Part shown: positions 1 to 8,922 of the stretch, piece by piece | How positions within the stretch are numbered: position 1 is the stretch's first letter | Layout of the letters: the number at the start of each line of letters is the position of its first letter | Origin: an uncultured Pseudomonadota bacterium | GTDB taxonomy: Bacteria > Desulfobacterota > Desulfobulbia > Desulfobulbales > Desulfurivibrionaceae | DNA length: 51,188 nt | Direction of reading: 5' to 3' | Assembly: GCA_937868185.1 (NCBI GenBank) | Contig: CALMMG010000040.1 | Span: forward strand, 1 to 51,188 | Position numbers and translations under genes: made by a program | The notes under the pieces: model-generated | Databases searched by the model: none | What the model saw: only the letters and a program-made list of their open reading frames with translations | What the model was told of the DNA's origin: nothing

Positions 1-497
1 TCTGCGGCGTGAAGGGGGATAACCCCTTTGAGGAATCCTTCCGTTTTGTGCTGCCTGGTTACAACGTGCGCCCTTTGGAACTCAGCGGCGCCCTGGGGAT
101 GACCCAGATACGCAAGCTCTCGGAGTTTGTGAAAGTCCGCCGGGAGAATGGAGCCAAATTCCTCCGTCTCATGGAGGCCTTTCCCCAGCTTCAGATCCAG
201 CGCGAGATCGGGGCAAGCAGCTGGTTTGGTTTCAGTATGGTGGTGCGGGAGGAGGCGGTGTTTTCCCGGGAGGATGTGATCCGAACTTTAGATGGTCACG
301 GCATTGAGTGCCGTCCCATTGTGGCGGGTAATTTTGCCCGCTGTGAGGCTGTTCGCTGGCTCGATGCTACGAACCACGGCGCCCTGGCCCAGGCAGACTG
401 GATTGATCGCAACGGCCTGTTCATCGGCAATCACCATTATCCGTTGGATGAACAGTTTGTGCTTCTCGGTGAGGCGCTCAAGAAATTGTCCTGCTGA
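1..497 (+). CDS. DegT/DnrJ/EryC1 aminotransferase-fold enzyme, RfbH-like (3' part)
   Basis: The 5' end lies outside the window: the frame is open from base 3 and ends at the TGA at 495-497, giving about 165 C-terminal residues. The segment GYNVRPLELSGALG and the later SWFGF and IVAGN motifs are typical of the C-terminal half of PLP-dependent sugar aminotransferases of the DegT family. The SWFGF/AGN combination resembles RfbH (CDP-4-keto-6-deoxyglucose-3-dehydratase) and related O-antigen deoxysugar enzymes. The PLP lysine (or the His that replaces it in RfbH) would be upstream, so dehydratase and aminotransferase cannot be told apart. It probably belongs to a surface-polysaccharide cluster ending here; 41 bases separate it from the biotin genes. 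Confidence 0.7.
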   Translation, partial: CGVKGDNPFEESFRFVLPGYNVRPLELSGALGMTQIRKLSEFVKVRRENGAKFLRLMEAFPQLQIQREIGASSWFGFSMVVREEAVFSREDVIRTLDGHGIECRPIVAGNFARCEAVRWLDATNHGALAQADWIDRNGLFIGNHHYPLDEQFVLLGEALKKLSC

Positions 498-538
498 AGG
501 GCCGCTGATATTCTTTCTCCACAGTCTCCGTTGCCATT

Positions 539-1216
539 ATGAAAACAATCTGGTCCGCTCCCCTGCAAGAGTCCTTGCCGAACAAAAATTCCCCGGTCCT
601 TTTCCTGCCCGGATGGGGATTCTCCGGGCAGGTGCTTGAGCTGGCGGATAAGCGGTATTCCTGGGCAAGTCCTGCGGCTCCGCTGGACCCCGCCACTGCC
701 CTACCGGAAATTCTTACCTTTCTCACTCAACACAATCTTGACACCATCCACCTGGTCGGCTGGTCCATGGGTGCTTCCCTGGCTTTTGATTTTGCCTGTG
801 CTTTTCCCGAGAAAGTGGCTGGTCTGACCTTGATGGGCATGCGGGCTTCCTGGCCTTCCTCGGAAATCGAGGCCATCCGCCACGGCCTTGCAACCGATCC
901 TCCGGCATTCTTGCGGGATTTTTACCGCAAAAGCTTACTTGGCTATAAAAAAGAATACCGCCGGTTTGTGGCGGAACAGCAGGAACCGCTTTTGGCATCT
1001 CTCGATATGCAGGTTCTTGGTCGGGGTCTCGACTATCTGGGACAATGGCGTCTTCCTGTCCAAGGCCAGCAATGTCCGGTTTATTGCTGGCACGGGCGGC
1101 GGGACATTATCGCGCCGGTGGTGGAACAACCCCTGATCCCCGGGGCCAGCACCACCATCATTGAGCATGGCGGGCATGCCATTTTTCTTGACCGGGAGTT
1201 TGTCCCAGGTGAGTGA
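539..1216 (+). CDS. bioH: Alpha/beta hydrolase, BioH-like pimeloyl-ACP methyl ester esterase
   Basis: A 225-residue alpha/beta hydrolase. The nucleophile elbow GWSMGAS places Ser at about 76, and the acid and base are probably Asp189 (WHGRRD) and His213 (EHGGHAIF). This is the catalytic triad order of BioH, which removes the methyl group from pimeloyl-ACP methyl ester to end the BioC-BioH route to the biotin side chain. The assignment rests on the triad plus the position directly before bioC and bioD. At 225 residues it is shorter than E. coli BioH (256) with a smaller lid, so it may be one of the divergent BioH replacements. Its stop codon overlaps the start of bioC by 8 bases. It is predicted to be cytoplasmic. 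Confidence 0.75.
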   Translation: MKTIWSAPLQESLPNKNSPVLFLPGWGFSGQVLELADKRYSWASPAAPLDPATALPEILTFLTQHNLDTIHLVGWSMGASLAFDFACAFPEKVAGLTLMGMRASWPSSEIEAIRHGLATDPPAFLRDFYRKSLLGYKKEYRRFVAEQQEPLLASLDMQVLGRGLDYLGQWRLPVQGQQCPVYCWHGRRDIIAPVVEQPLIPGASTTIIEHGGHAIFLDREFVPGE

Positions 1217-1997
1217 GTTCAGGAAACAAAGAATCCGGCAACGGTTTTCCCGCGCCGCCGGGACCTATGACGCCCATGCCGAGGTGCAGAAAGATCTGGC
1301 CCTTCGCCTGCTCCGGGAGCTTCCTGAGGGCAGCGGGGAGGAAGGGGCCAAGCGTATTCTGGAGATCGGTTGCGGCACTGGCAATTTCACCGCGCTGCTT
1401 GCCGACCGTTACCAGGAGGCTCGGATTATCGCCCTTGATTTTGCCGAAGGCATGGCGCGACTGGCTGAAAAGCGGCTGGGCGGCAAGAGCAATGTTTCCG
1501 TGCTTTGCGAGGATGGGGAAAAGTTTTTGGCCGCCTGCCCCGACGCCTTTGATTTGATCTGTGCCAATTCCACCCTGCAATGGTTTGATGACCTCGCTGC
1601 GGCCCTAAGGCAGATTGGCCGTTTGCTCACTGACACAGGGTGTTTTGTCGGGGTGCTCTTCGGCCCCCGAACCTTCACCGAGTTGACTCAAGGGTTGAGC
1701 CAGGTTTTTGGTCAGGAGGTGCGCCTGCCGCCCCATGGCTTTCCCGTTAAAGAGACGTTGGAGAGTATGCTGGGGGAGATCTTTCCGCATTTTTCTGTGC
1801 AAGAAGAAAGCAGGGTCAGAAACTACGATTCGCTTCTTGAGCTGTTGGACCATATCCGCAAGACCGGCACCGGCGGCGGTCAGCTGCCGGGCGCTTTGAC
1901 CAGGGGACGGCTGCGTCAGCTTGATGCCTGGTTTCAGGCAACTTATGGCGGGTATCCTGCCACCTATCAGGCCTTTGTCGTCAGGGGGGAGAAATGA
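1209..1997 (+). CDS. bioC: Malonyl-ACP O-methyltransferase BioC
   Basis: A SAM-dependent methyltransferase of about 262 residues. It methylates the free carboxyl of malonyl-ACP, disguising it so that fatty acid synthesis can build the pimeloyl chain. The N-terminal stretch RQRFSRAAGTYDAHAEVQ is a BioC hallmark, and the SAM-binding motif I is ILEIGCGTGNF. I take GTG 1209 as the start because the homologous N-terminus begins there and a GGGAG lies about 11 bases upstream; the open frame continues upstream inside bioH but has no family similarity. It overlaps bioH by 8 bases and ends in an ATGA overlap with bioD, so the three genes are translationally coupled. Confidence 0.9.
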   Translation: MSEFRKQRIRQRFSRAAGTYDAHAEVQKDLALRLLRELPEGSGEEGAKRILEIGCGTGNFTALLADRYQEARIIALDFAEGMARLAEKRLGGKSNVSVLCEDGEKFLAACPDAFDLICANSTLQWFDDLAAALRQIGRLLTDTGCFVGVLFGPRTFTELTQGLSQVFGQEVRLPPHGFPVKETLESMLGEIFPHFSVQEESRVRNYDSLLELLDHIRKTGTGGGQLPGALTRGRLRQLDAWFQATYGGYPATYQAFVVRGEK

Positions 1998-2683
1998 GCG
2001 CGATCTTTGTGGCCGGCACGGATACCAATGTGGGCAAGACCCATGTCTGCGGGCTGCTCCTTGATTTTTTCCGAAAAAACGGAAGTGATGCTGGCTACCA
2101 GAAATGGGTGGCCACCGGGCCGGGATTTCCGCCGGATGACCTGCGGGAATGCCTGCGCATGGCGCAGCTCCCTCTTGTTACGGAGCTGGTCAGTAGCCAG
2201 GTGGTCTATCATTTTTCCCTGCCTGCCTCCCCCCATCTTGCCGCCGAACAGGCAGGGGCGGTCATCGATCCGGAGCGAATCCGCACGCGCTATCAGGAGA
2301 TGCTGGCCTGTCATGAGGTGCTCATTGTCGAGGGGGTTGGCGGGTTGATGGTGCCGCTCAACCGGGAGCTGTTGCTGGTGGATTTGCTTCGGGAGCTGAA
2401 GATTCCTACGCTGGTGGTGGCGAAGAGCGGCCTTGGCACCATTAATCATACCCTGCTTACCCTGGAGGGTCTGCGCCATAGGGATATCCCGGTGCTCGGT
2501 GTGCTGTTTTCCGATGGTGTAGCGGAGGAGAATGCGCTGCTGGTTGAGGACAATATGCGGACCATTGCCGAAATGGGGCAGGTGCAGGTCTTTGGCCGCC
2601 TGCGGCACTGCTCTGATTCTGGTCAGGCCCGCTCGGGCTTTGTTCCGGTCGGTGGGGCGATTGCCGAGGCCTTGGGGGTCTGA
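1994..2683 (+). CDS. bioD: ATP-dependent dethiobiotin synthetase BioD
   Basis: A 229-residue protein starting with the P-loop GTDTNVGKT (residues about 8-16), characteristic of BioD. It closes the ureido ring of dethiobiotin from diaminopelargonate, CO2 and ATP. The segment VEGVGGLMVPL is the second conserved nucleotide/substrate loop. Its ATG overlaps the bioC stop by 4 bases, and it is the last gene of the bioH-bioC-bioD run. It ends 22 bases from the converging histidine kinase gene, with no clear terminator between them. bioA, bioB and bioF are not in the window, so the later biotin steps must be encoded elsewhere. Confidence 0.93.
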   Translation: MSAIFVAGTDTNVGKTHVCGLLLDFFRKNGSDAGYQKWVATGPGFPPDDLRECLRMAQLPLVTELVSSQVVYHFSLPASPHLAAEQAGAVIDPERIRTRYQEMLACHEVLIVEGVGGLMVPLNRELLLVDLLRELKIPTLVVAKSGLGTINHTLLTLEGLRHRDIPVLGVLFSDGVAEENALLVEDNMRTIAEMGQVQVFGRLRHCSDSGQARSGFVPVGGAIAEALGV

Positions 2684-2705
2684 TCCCGTCTTAACGTAGC
2701 AGGAT

Positions 2706-5321
2706 TTACTCCGCCGTCGCTCCCAGGACAGCGGCGAGCTTGTCGGCGGTGATGGGTTTTTCGATCAGGATGACGTCCGGGCCAAGAACTCCGTGGTGGG
2801 CGATGGCGTTGTCCGTATAGCCGGACATATAGATGACCCGGGTTTCCGGCCGCTTTGCCGTGATGGCCTCTGCCAGCGCCTTGCCGTTTATGCCGGGCAT
2901 GATGACATCGGTGAGCAGGATGTCGATCCGCCCGGCAAAGGAGTCGCTCACCTGTATGGCCTCCGCGCCGCTGCTTGCCTCAAGCATTGTGTAGCCAAGG
3001 GGTTGCAGGATAGCGGTGACCAAGGATTTGAGCGAGGGCTCATCATCAACCACCAGGATGGTTTCGTTGCCTTTGGGTAGGGGCAGGGGGGATGATTCTG
3101 GGGTTGTTTCCACCGGTCCTTGGGCAACAGGCAGAAAGATTTTAAAGGTCGTGCCCCGCTCCGGGACGCTGTACACGAAAAGGTGGCCTTCCATCTGTTT
3201 GATGATCCCATAGGCCATGGCCAGTCCCAACCCGGTTCCCTTGCCCCGCTCCTTGGTGGTAAAGAACGGATCAAAGATCTTCTCCTGGGTTTCCCTGCTC
3301 ATCCCCTGGCCGCTGTCACTCACCGAAAGAACTACATACCTCCCCGCCTTCACCCCTTCGTGGGGCTTGGCATATTCCGTGGTCAGCTCCCGATTTTTCG
3401 TTTCGATGATCAGGCTCCCGCCCGTGGGCATAGCATCCCGGGCATTGACCGCCATATTGAGAAGCACCTGCTCCATTTGGCCCGGGTCAATGAGTACGGT
3501 GTCGTCCTGAGCTGAGGCGTGGACCTCCAGGGAGATATCTTCCCCGATCATCCTGCCCAGCATCTTGGTGAGATTGTGGATGATCTGGTTCAGGCTGCAG
3601 GGCCGCAACTGGACTAACTGTTTGCGGCTGAAGGCCAGGAGTTGCCTGGTCAGGGTGGCTGCTCGGTGCCCGGCCTCGTTGATGGTCTGAATCTTTGCCC
3701 TGGCCGAGGTATTCTCGGCCAGCTCCAGCAGCAACAACTCCGTGTAACCCAGGATAATGGAGAGGATGTTATTGAAGTCGTGGGCCACCCCTCCGGCCAA
3801 GATGCCGATGGACTCCATTTTCTGGACCTGGGCAAGCTGATTTTTAAGTGCTTCCTGCTCCGCTGCCGCCTGTTTCAGCTCGGTGATCTCGGTAAGGCTT
3901 CCGCGTCGGCCTAAAGACCGGCCTGCATCATCGTGGATCTCGGAGCAGACATGGTTCACCCAGCGGGTTAGACCGGCCTTGGTGATGATCCGAAATTCCA
4001 AAGGGATATCCTTGCCCGTGGGATTTAAGCGGTGGACATGGTTGTCCCACTTCTTCCGGTCTTCCGGGTGGAAAAGCGTATCCAGGAGCCCGGGATTGGC
4101 AAGGAACTCTTCTTCGGAATATCCGGTGAGCTGCGCACAGTTATGGGAGACGAAGAGCATCTTCTGGTCCGGCGCTCGCCAGAAGATGAAGTCCGAGGCA
4201 AAGTCGGTGACGGTGCGGTAGAGTTCCTCGCTCTGTCGCAACTCGGCCTGCTGCCGGTCGAGTTTTTCGAGCATGGTGTTGAAGGCCTGGGCCAAGGTGC
4301 CGGTTTCGTCCTGAGCTGCGGTACGGAACAGCCGCGCCTCTCCTTTTTTGTCTTCCAACTCTGTCACATGCTGGGTAAGCGCCAGGAGAGGTCTGGTCAG
4401 GTATTGGCTGAAATACCGGATGGCCGCGAAGGCGGCCAGGGTGATGAGCAGCATGCCGGCCAAGAGAACCTGCCCCGCGCGGGTGAGCGGGGCATAGGCT
4501 TCGGCTTGGGGGTAATTTGCGGCTAGGAGCCAGCCTTTTACCGGCAACCGTTTGAAGGAGGTGAGCATGGGCACCCCCTCGCGGGTGCGGTTTTCGTCCG
4601 TGCCCTCAAAGCCCTGAAGCGCTTGGTCGTAGAGGGGGTTTTTCCCTTCGGGGATTGTCTTGAAGATCCTGGCCTTGTCCGGGTGCATGATCATGGTTCT
4701 GCCGGCGGTGAGCAGATACAGGTATCCGGCCTTTCCGATTTTCTTCTCTGAGAGCTTGCCCAGAAGATTAGGCCGCATGAGGTCGAGGCTAGCGGCCAGG
4801 ATGGCGATGATCTTGCCGTTTTGATCAAAGATCGGCGCAGTCATCATGACCACAGGGTGTTTGTGCGGCTGGGAGGAGATGTAGGGATCGGAGATTACTG
4901 GGGCGGAGGTGGTCAAGGTTTCTTTGATATAGGGGCGGAAAGAAAAATCCAGCCCCCGCCGGTTGGGGAGAAAGGGTGCTTCGGCGATGATCCTGCCTTC
5001 CGGAGAGAAAAGAAAGACGTGGTTGTCAAAGACCTGCTGGAGTCCGGTGTGGTTGTCAAGAAATTGCTGGGCCGCATCTGAGGCGGCAAGGGCTTTTCGG
5101 GGGATCCGTGGGGCAATGGCAATAAGCTGGGCTTGGGCCAGGGAAAGTTTATCATTCAAAGAGTCCGCGATGTCGGAGAGCATAAAAAACTGCTCGGTGG
5201 AGATAACCCTCTTGAGCTGTTGCTTGTACACGGAAAGCACCAGGAAGGAGGTGACGCCCATCAGACACAGGAAGAGCAGGGAGATGGCAAGGGTCAGCCT
5301 GGTTTTCATGGTCAGCTTCAT
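2706..5321 (-). CDS. Hybrid sensor histidine kinase (Cache-HAMP-PAS-HisKA-HATPase-REC)
   Basis: 871 residues. The order is: TM helix at about 9-30, an extracytoplasmic double-Cache-like sensor at about 45-275, TM helix 2 at about 283-303, HAMP at about 305-358, PAS at about 365-482, HisKA with the H-box [11 protein letters not shown] (His514), and HATPase with N-box NMAVNARDA and G-boxes DSGQGMS and [10 protein letters not shown]-terminal receiver (ILVVDDEP) has its phospho-acceptor Asp near 805 (LLTDVIMPG). Cache domains usually bind small metabolites such as carboxylates or amino acids. The H-box type is that of kinases that pass phosphate to their own receiver; no separate output regulator lies next to it. 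It converges with bioD and is probably a stand-alone gene. The ligand is unknown. Confidence 0.92.
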   Translation of the reverse strand: MKLTMKTRLTLAISLLFLCLMGVTSFLVLSVYKQQLKRVISTEQFFMLSDIADSLNDKLSLAQAQLIAIAPRIPRKALAASDAAQQFLDNHTGLQQVFDNHVFLFSPEGRIIAEAPFLPNRRGLDFSFRPYIKETLTTSAPVISDPYISSQPHKHPVVMMTAPIFDQNGKIIAILAASLDLMRPNLLGKLSEKKIGKAGYLYLLTAGRTMIMHPDKARIFKTIPEGKNPLYDQALQGFEGTDENRTREGVPMLTSFKRLPVKGWLLAANYPQAEAYAPLTRAGQVLLAGMLLITLAAFAAIRYFSQYLTRPLLALTQHVTELEDKKGEARLFRTAAQDETGTLAQAFNTMLEKLDRQQAELRQSEELYRTVTDFASDFIFWRAPDQKMLFVSHNCAQLTGYSEEEFLANPGLLDTLFHPEDRKKWDNHVHRLNPTGKDIPLEFRIITKAGLTRWVNHVCSEIHDDAGRSLGRRGSLTEITELKQAAAEQEALKNQLAQVQKMESIGILAGGVAHDFNNILSIILGYTELLLLELAENTSARAKIQTINEAGHRAATLTRQLLAFSRKQLVQLRPCSLNQIIHNLTKMLGRMIGEDISLEVHASAQDDTVLIDPGQMEQVLLNMAVNARDAMPTGGSLIIETKNRELTTEYAKPHEGVKAGRYVVLSVSDSGQGMSRETQEKIFDPFFTTKERGKGTGLGLAMAYGIIKQMEGHLFVYSVPERGTTFKIFLPVAQGPVETTPESSPLPLPKGNETILVVDDEPSLKSLVTAILQPLGYTMLEASSGAEAIQVSDSFAGRIDILLTDVIMPGINGKALAEAITAKRPETRVIYMSGYTDNAIAHHGVLGPDVILIEKPITADKLAAVLGATAE

Positions 5322-5512
5322 GGACGGAATCCGTGAGGGGGGAAAATCAAGTGTAGGCGGGAGTAAGGTGCCTATTGATGGGCGGATTGTAGCACGATGG
5401 GCCCCAATCCATCAAGACCCAATTGCGCGAGATAGACTGAGACGGGACGGTTTTGCAGGAAAGAGCGCAGAGGGGGTAAACCCGATGGTCTGGGGTTCCC
5501 CCGGTGGGGAAG

Positions 5513-5731
5513 TTATTTCTGACAGCAGCCTTTGCCTTCGCGGGCCTCAGGCACCCCGAGTTTCTTGAGGATCATGGCCAGCGGGCAGAATTTGCTGAAG
5601 CCGTACTGGAAGAGGTTGGCTCCGACAAAGGCGGTGAAGAAATACCAGTAGGGGTGTACCCAGGTACCCAGAGCCAGGCTGATCAGGATGAAGGCGCCAG
5701 CAAAAACATGAACCCAGTCCGTGATGATCAT
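5513..5731 (-). CDS. DUF2892 (YgaP-type) inner membrane protein
   Basis: A 72-residue protein with two hydrophobic segments (about 5-23 and 28-47) and the DUF2892 pattern: N-terminal DWVHVFAG, a central YWYFFTAFVGANLFQYGFSKFCPL, and a Cys-rich tail GKGCCQK. DUF2892 is the membrane module of the rhodanese YgaP and is often a stand-alone gene beside sulfur-handling genes. It has a good ribosome site (AAAGGAG). It lies 32 bases downstream of the ArsR regulator in the same direction, so the two are probably co-transcribed and the regulator may control it. A role in sulfane sulfur or sulfide handling is inferred; the biochemical function of the stand-alone form is unknown. Confidence 0.8.
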   Translation of the reverse strand: MIITDWVHVFAGAFILISLALGTWVHPYWYFFTAFVGANLFQYGFSKFCPLAMILKKLGVPEAREGKGCCQK

Positions 5732-5763
5732 GAGGGAATCTCCTTTGGTGGTATGGGTGGAAA

Positions 5764-6051
5764 TCAGGAAACCTGGCAGAAGAGTTCCCGCATGGTTTTG
5801 ATCAGTTCGGTCACCCTTCCTTCCGCGATCCGGTTGAAGATAAAGTTGGCATCCTTGCGGTAGGCGATGATCCCCTGGTTGCGGAGAATGGAGAGATGCT
5901 GGGAGACATTGGCATTGGTGGTGTGCACCTCTTTGTGGATATCACCAACGGTCATTTCCTTGTCCTGCAACAGGCAGAGGATCTTCAGGCGGATGGGGTG
6001 CGACATGGTCTTGAGGAGTTTGGCAATATCCTCGATATGGTTGTCCTGCAT
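5764..6051 (-). CDS. ArsR/SmtB-family repressor, candidate SqrR/BigR-type persulfide sensor
   Basis: A 95-residue winged-helix protein. MSHPIRLKILCLL is the ArsR alpha-2 region and NANVSQHLSILRNQGII the recognition helix and turn. It lacks the ELCVC-type arsenic site. Its only cysteines are Cys26 and Cys92, 66 residues apart. In the sulfide-responsive repressors SqrR and BigR the two reactive cysteines are also 66 apart, and they form a tetrasulfide link on exposure to persulfides. I therefore suggest reactive-sulfur sensing rather than metal sensing. The downstream DUF2892 gene fits this, since E. coli YgaV (ArsR) controls YgaP. A promoter candidate lies at 6084-6113. ArsR membership is certain; the sulfide specificity is inference. 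Confidence 0.9.
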   Translation of the reverse strand: MQDNHIEDIAKLLKTMSHPIRLKILCLLQDKEMTVGDIHKEVHTTNANVSQHLSILRNQGIIAYRKDANFIFNRIAEGRVTELIKTMRELFCQVS

Positions 6052-6083
6052 GGAGCTGTTTCCTTACCTGAATTTAAGCTGTG

Positions 6084-6113
6084 ACTGTAACGCCGGTTCG
6101 TCTTGTTTGTAAA
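6084..6113 (-). promoter_or_regulatory. Candidate sigma-70 promoter with dyad for the arsR-DUF2892 pair
   Basis: On the minus strand TTTACA (6113-6108) and TACAGT (6089-6084) are separated by 18 bases; each hexamer differs from consensus at one or two positions. The near-palindrome GTTTGTAAAC (6105-6114) covers the -35 element and could be an autorepression operator for the ArsR protein. This is a visual match only. Confidence 0.35.
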
Positions 6114-6122
6114 CCGAAAAAA

Positions 6123-6935
6123 TTATCCGTCTTTTCCCCAAGTCACCCGCACGGGATCATCCACCTCCGCCCCAAGTAGCCGGGCGGCATTGCCATTGGT
6201 TACTGCCAGCTCAAGGTAGCCGCGGCTGCCGATGAGCGCCAGAACCTGTCCGTTCGGCCTAGAGGCGTAAGCACTGGCCAGGCCGGTCACTTGTAGTTTC
6301 TTATGAAAGATCTGGATAGAATCCGGATCAGCTGTCAGCCCGGCAAGATCCCGCTGGTGGATATTTGTGCTCAGGTTGCCGAAATGATCGATGTGGATCA
6401 CGGACCCGGCTATGTTGCCATGGATCCGATCAATTTGCAAGGTGGGGGATGCAAGTTTTATAAGATTTTCCTTAAACGTCTGGGAGCCAAGGCGGGAGAA
6501 CTCGGTGCCATTGGCCAAGGCGGCCGCGATTGGGGCGAGAATATCGCGGCCATGGAAGGTCGCGCTGAGCGGAGCCAGATAGAGCTGTGGACAATCAATA
6601 GAGATGGCTTCCTCAAAGAGAGGCTCTTGTAGAAAGGGGGACAGGATGCCGTTGTCGGGCCCCAGAAAAATCTGGCCCATGGCCCGAACCGCCAGGAGCT
6701 GCCTATTGGTGCCCACCCCCGGGTCGACAATGGCCAGATGGATGGTGGTTTTGGGGAAAAACGGGGCTGCCGCCTGGAGGATAAAACCACCCTGCCGGAG
6801 ATCCTGGGGCCGGATGGTATGGCAGAGGTCGATGAGGCTGGCCTGGGGAGCGAGACCGAGGATGACCCCTTTGAGTACGCCGACGTATTCATCCTTTAGG
6901 CCGAAATCCGTGGTCAGGGTGATAATGGGCGGCAT
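6123..6935 (-). CDS. SAM hydroxide adenosyltransferase / SAM hydrolase (DUF62 family)
   Basis: A 270-residue full-length member of the family that includes fluorinase, chlorinase and the common SAM hydroxide adenosyltransferases. The N-terminal ITLTTDFGLKDEYVGVLKG carries the conserved TDFG and substrate Asp. VDPGVG and FLGPDNGIL are the other family signatures, and the C-terminal domain has the DHFGNLSTN motif. Members without the halide pocket hydrolyse SAM to adenosine and methionine, and that is the likely reaction here. The protein is cytoplasmic. It stands alone, divergent from the chemoreceptor gene, with a GGAG about 11 bases before its ATG. Why bacteria hydrolyse SAM this way is not settled, so no pathway is assigned. 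Confidence 0.9.
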   Translation of the reverse strand: MPPIITLTTDFGLKDEYVGVLKGVILGLAPQASLIDLCHTIRPQDLRQGGFILQAAAPFFPKTTIHLAIVDPGVGTNRQLLAVRAMGQIFLGPDNGILSPFLQEPLFEEAISIDCPQLYLAPLSATFHGRDILAPIAAALANGTEFSRLGSQTFKENLIKLASPTLQIDRIHGNIAGSVIHIDHFGNLSTNIHQRDLAGLTADPDSIQIFHKKLQVTGLASAYASRPNGQVLALIGSRGYLELAVTNGNAARLLGAEVDDPVRVTWGKDG

Positions 6936-7125
6936 GGTTTTTATAGCTCCATTGTGCTTGAAAAGCGGCAGGTATAATCGGTGTTTTTTTGTGAGCCGGT
7001 GCCCCTGCGGGAGAGTGTAATCGAGAATTGGTCACAGGGCGAGTAGGAAAGGAACGGGGGTATCCTGTCCTGACCTTCTCCTGGTGTTTTTTGTCGAAAA
7101 ATCAGTAGGTTGAAAATTTTTATTG

Positions 7126-7152
7126 TACAAACTATCCGGATTTTGCTGATAA
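7126..7152 (+). promoter_or_regulatory. Candidate sigma-28 (FliA) promoter of the chemoreceptor gene
   Basis: TACAAACT (7126-7133), 11 bases, then GCTGATAA (7145-7152). The flagellar sigma-28 consensus is TAAAGTTT-N11-GCCGATAA, so the -10 matches 7 of 8 and the spacing is exact, while the -35 is weaker (TA-A---T). It sits about 60 bases before a chemoreceptor start, where FliA control is common. The rest of the 6936-7213 intergenic stretch shows nothing else I can name. Confidence 0.45.
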
Positions 7153-7213
7153 TGGCCCTATGGGCAGGGAAGGAAGAAGCGGGGGGTAAGGAAACAGCGA
7201 TGGGAGGATGTCT

Positions 7214-8812
7214 ATGATTGGGAGCAATATCTCGGTTGCGAAGAAGATCGGCGGCGGGTTTGGGATCTTTCTGGTTCTGCTCGCGATCATTTCCGTGGGC
7301 AGCTATCTCGGCCTGCGGACCATTCAGGGTCATTCCCATGATCTGTTGGAGTACAATACGGACAAGGCCTTTCTCCTGGAAAAGCAAATCGACCACCTCA
7401 ACTGGTTGGCTAAGATCAACGAACTTTTCTCTCGGAACGGGGTGGCCAAGCTGGAGGTGGAAACCGATGACCACAAGTGCGGCTTCGGCAAATGGCTTTA
7501 TAGCGACAAGACCCAGGCCATGTTGCAGGTGGGCGGCAAAGAGGCGCAGCTCCTTCAGGCTATCGAGTCGCCGCACCGGAAGCTGCACGAATCGGCCATT
7601 GAAATCGGCCGGGCTTATAGCGCCGGGGATCTTGCCCAGGCAAAGCAGATTTACAACACCACGGCGCTCTCCGCCTATGGCGAGATTAAGGGTCTGCTGA
7701 CCCAGCTCCGCGAGCATAAGGACAAGATGATTGAGGATGATACCGCGAATCTTGCAAAGGTTATTTCTTTCATTAATGTTTCCACTATCAGTCTCTCCCT
7801 TTTCGGGTTGGTCTTTGGGGTTCTGGCCGCCACCTTCATTACCCGGGGGATCACCGTGCCCCTGATCCGGGCAATCAATGGCATCACCGAGGGATCGGCC
7901 CAGGTGGACCAGGCCTCAAACCAGATTGCCGATTCGAGTAAGATGCTGGCAGAGGGTACCTCGGAGCAGGCCTCCGCCCTCGAGGAAACCTCCTCCTCCA
8001 TGGAGGAAATGGCCTCCATGACCAAACAGAATGCCGACAATGCCAGCCAGGCCGACAGCCATATGCAAACTGCGAGCAAGGTGATGGCTGAGGCCGGTAC
8101 AGCGATGCAGGAGCTGACCCGTTCCATGGCGGAGATATCCAAGGCCAGCGAGGATACCCAGAAAATCATCAAAACTATCGACGAGATAGCCTTCCAGACC
8201 AATCTGCTGGCGCTCAATGCTGCGGTTGAGGCGGCTCGGGCCGGGGAAGCGGGCGCCGGTTTTGCTGTGGTGGCGGACGAGGTCAGAAACCTGGCCATGC
8301 GTGCCGCCGAGGCTGCCAAGAATACCGCGACCCTCATTGAGGGGACGGTTGAAAAGATCGGCGCGGGTGCCCAGCTGGTGGCGAGGAGTAGTGCCGCTTT
8401 TTCCCAGGTCTCCGGGAGCACCGAAAAGGTGGTCATTCTGGTCAGCGAGATCAGCGAAGCCTCCAAGGAACAGGCGAGTGGAATCTTGCAGATCAACAAG
8501 GCCATTGCCGAGATGGATCGGGGGGTACAGCAGATTGCCGCCAGCGCCGAGGAGTCGGCTGCTGCCGCCGAGGAGCTGCATTCCCAGTGCGGTCAGGCCC
8601 AGGAGTATGTCGCGGACATGGCCGGGGTGATTTATGGTGAGCAGGTCAGACAGGTGAAGATGGGGACAACGCAGATCAAAAAAATGAGCGCCGGGGCGGC
8701 CAACGGCATCTCCAGGGGGGCGGTGAAAAAAGCTGGCAAGAGCCAGGCAATGCCGACGAAGAAGATGCTGCCGTCAACGTCTGCGGAAGAGGAGAATTTT
8801 GCCGATTTTTGA
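7214..8812 (+). CDS. Methyl-accepting chemotaxis protein with extracytoplasmic CZB zinc motif
   Basis: About 532 residues: TM1 about 15-32, an extracytoplasmic region, TM2 about 185-210, HAMP, then the MCP signalling domain with its hairpin tip [21 protein letters not shown]. The extracytoplasmic part has the chemoreceptor zinc-binding (CZB) pattern: His (DHLNWL, about 61), Cys in CGFGKWLY (about 89), and HRKLH (about 121 and 125). That is the 3-His/1-Cys set known to bind zinc and, in cytoplasmic CZB domains, to react with hypochlorous acid. Here it lies between the two membrane helices. I prefer ATG 7214 over 7208, because GGGAGG (7202-7207) abuts 7208 but is 6 bases from 7214. There is no C-terminal CheR-docking pentapeptide. 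Expression is possibly sigma-28 dependent and ends at a terminator at 8855-8895. Confidence 0.93.
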   Translation: MIGSNISVAKKIGGGFGIFLVLLAIISVGSYLGLRTIQGHSHDLLEYNTDKAFLLEKQIDHLNWLAKINELFSRNGVAKLEVETDDHKCGFGKWLYSDKTQAMLQVGGKEAQLLQAIESPHRKLHESAIEIGRAYSAGDLAQAKQIYNTTALSAYGEIKGLLTQLREHKDKMIEDDTANLAKVISFINVSTISLSLFGLVFGVLAATFITRGITVPLIRAINGITEGSAQVDQASNQIADSSKMLAEGTSEQASALEETSSSMEEMASMTKQNADNASQADSHMQTASKVMAEAGTAMQELTRSMAEISKASEDTQKIIKTIDEIAFQTNLLALNAAVEAARAGEAGAGFAVVADEVRNLAMRAAEAAKNTATLIEGTVEKIGAGAQLVARSSAAFSQVSGSTEKVVILVSEISEASKEQASGILQINKAIAEMDRGVQQIAASAEESAAAAEELHSQCGQAQEYVADMAGVIYGEQVRQVKMGTTQIKKMSAGAANGISRGAVKKAGKSQAMPTKKMLPSTSAEEENFADF

Positions 8813-8854
8813 CCGGCGAGCGGGCGAAAAGTTGGCCAGCGGGCCATGTTATGG

Positions 8855-8895
8855 AAGAAAGGGGGGCGAAGAGGGTTCGTGCCCCCTTCTTTTTT
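8855..8895 (+). terminator. Intrinsic terminator after the chemoreceptor gene
   Basis: GGGGGC (8862-8867) pairs with GCCCCC (8881-8886), extended by G-T and A-T pairs, with a loop of about 13 bases and then TTCTTTTTT. It lies about 45 bases past the chemoreceptor stop. The A-rich left flank could also give some termination for the minus-strand gene ending at 8923. Confidence 0.7.
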
Positions 8896-8922
8896 GGGCG
8901 CAGCACTCTTGCCGGTTGTGTC

